Made by a program: the position numbers and the translations under genes
Shown: in pieces, positions 62,517 to 64,000 of the stretch
Layout: every line of letters begins with the position of its first letter
Position numbering within the stretch: position 1 is the stretch's first letter
Origin: Chrysomallon squamiferum
Lineage: Eukaryota; Mollusca; Gastropoda; Neomphalida; Peltospiridae
DNA: 64,000 nt
Direction of reading: 5' to 3'
Assembly: GCA_012295275.1 (NCBI GenBank)
Contig: CM022674.1
Coordinates: forward strand, 11,800,864-11,864,863
The notes under the pieces: model-generated
Database searches by the model: none
What the model was told of the DNA's origin: nothing
Seen by the model: only the letters and a program-made list of their open reading frames with translations

Positions 62517-62605
62517 ATGTCTGCGTTCAAACTGCAAATTATCCTGCTCTTGATTATTTTCGGGTCAGTGCAGGTCGAGTTAATGGACAAGCGAATGGAA
62601 CCCAA
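62517..62605 (+). CDS. First coding exon of a secreted peptide precursor (gene continues downstream)
   Basis: The exon follows an acceptor (TCCGTGCAG, exon from 62494), has a short leader, an ATG at 62517 and a GTAAGT donor at 62606. It encodes MSAFKLQIILLLIIFGSVQV, then ELMDKRMEP and two bases of a Lys/Asn codon. The first 20-22 residues are a textbook signal peptide. A dibasic KR follows at once, as in neuropeptide, hormone or toxin-like precursors. The rest was not found in the remaining 1.4 kb, which is mostly simple sequence, so the mature product is unknown. TATA box, untranslated exon, intron and signal exon together make a coherent 5' end. Confidence 0.6.

Positions 62606-64000
<1,395 letters not shown>

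Overview
The window is nuclear DNA of an animal: AT-rich, intron-rich and crowded with microsatellites and minisatellites. Exons obey GT-AG rules and only make sense when spliced. A glycine/methionine/tyrosine-rich secreted protein resembling molluscan shematrins points to a lophotrochozoan, probably a mollusc; this is inference, not proof. No bacterial gene, rRNA, tRNA or CRISPR array was recognised.

Layout. (1) 1-1.77 kb: first exon, promoter and part of intron 1 of a Ser/Thr-rich membrane-protein gene (copy D, minus strand) that runs off the left edge. (2) 3.8-28.7 kb: a 17-exon plus-strand gene for a predicted 690-residue protein with an acidic/basic N terminus, a ubiquitin-like domain, four hydrophobic segments and a long armadillo-type helical region. 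Its 13-kb second intron holds a whole minus-strand gene (copy A, 12.8-17.5 kb), a Tigger/pogo-like DNA transposon relic and two broken copies of the first exon of SRPRB. (3) 28.7-33.1 kb: 3' flank with a hAT-type MITE. (4) 33.1-37.9 kb: a complete seven-exon SRPRB gene (signal recognition particle receptor beta subunit), minus strand. (5) 39.0-42.7 and 47.1-51.7 kb: copies B and C of the membrane-protein family, plus strand, in tandem about 8-9 kb apart, each followed by a nearly identical 1-kb block. (6) 54.4-64 kb: sparse, with a shematrin-like gene (minus, 56.7-57.2 kb) and the first coding exon of a secreted-peptide gene (plus, 62.5 kb).

The most interesting system is the four-copy membrane-protein family. 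Each copy whose body is visible has a tiny signal-peptide exon, a Ser/Thr-rich mucin-like ectodomain, one membrane segment and a long acidic tail carrying two SUMO-interaction-like VDL motifs. All intervening exons have phases that allow in-frame loss. Copy B has lost exon 3 and most of its ectodomain. In copy A a deletion fused exons 4 and 5 and turned the end of an intron into coding sequence. Copies C and D carry large arrays of a 27-bp repeat in intron 1, with A keeping a remnant. Promoters and one intronic block are conserved between copies.

SRPRB sits head-to-head with copy B, and a broken SRPRB first exon sits head-to-head with copy A. The duplicated unit therefore probably included the SRPRB 5' end, which makes the B locus the likely ancestral one. 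All splice models were made by eye from splice signals and reading phase and need transcript support.
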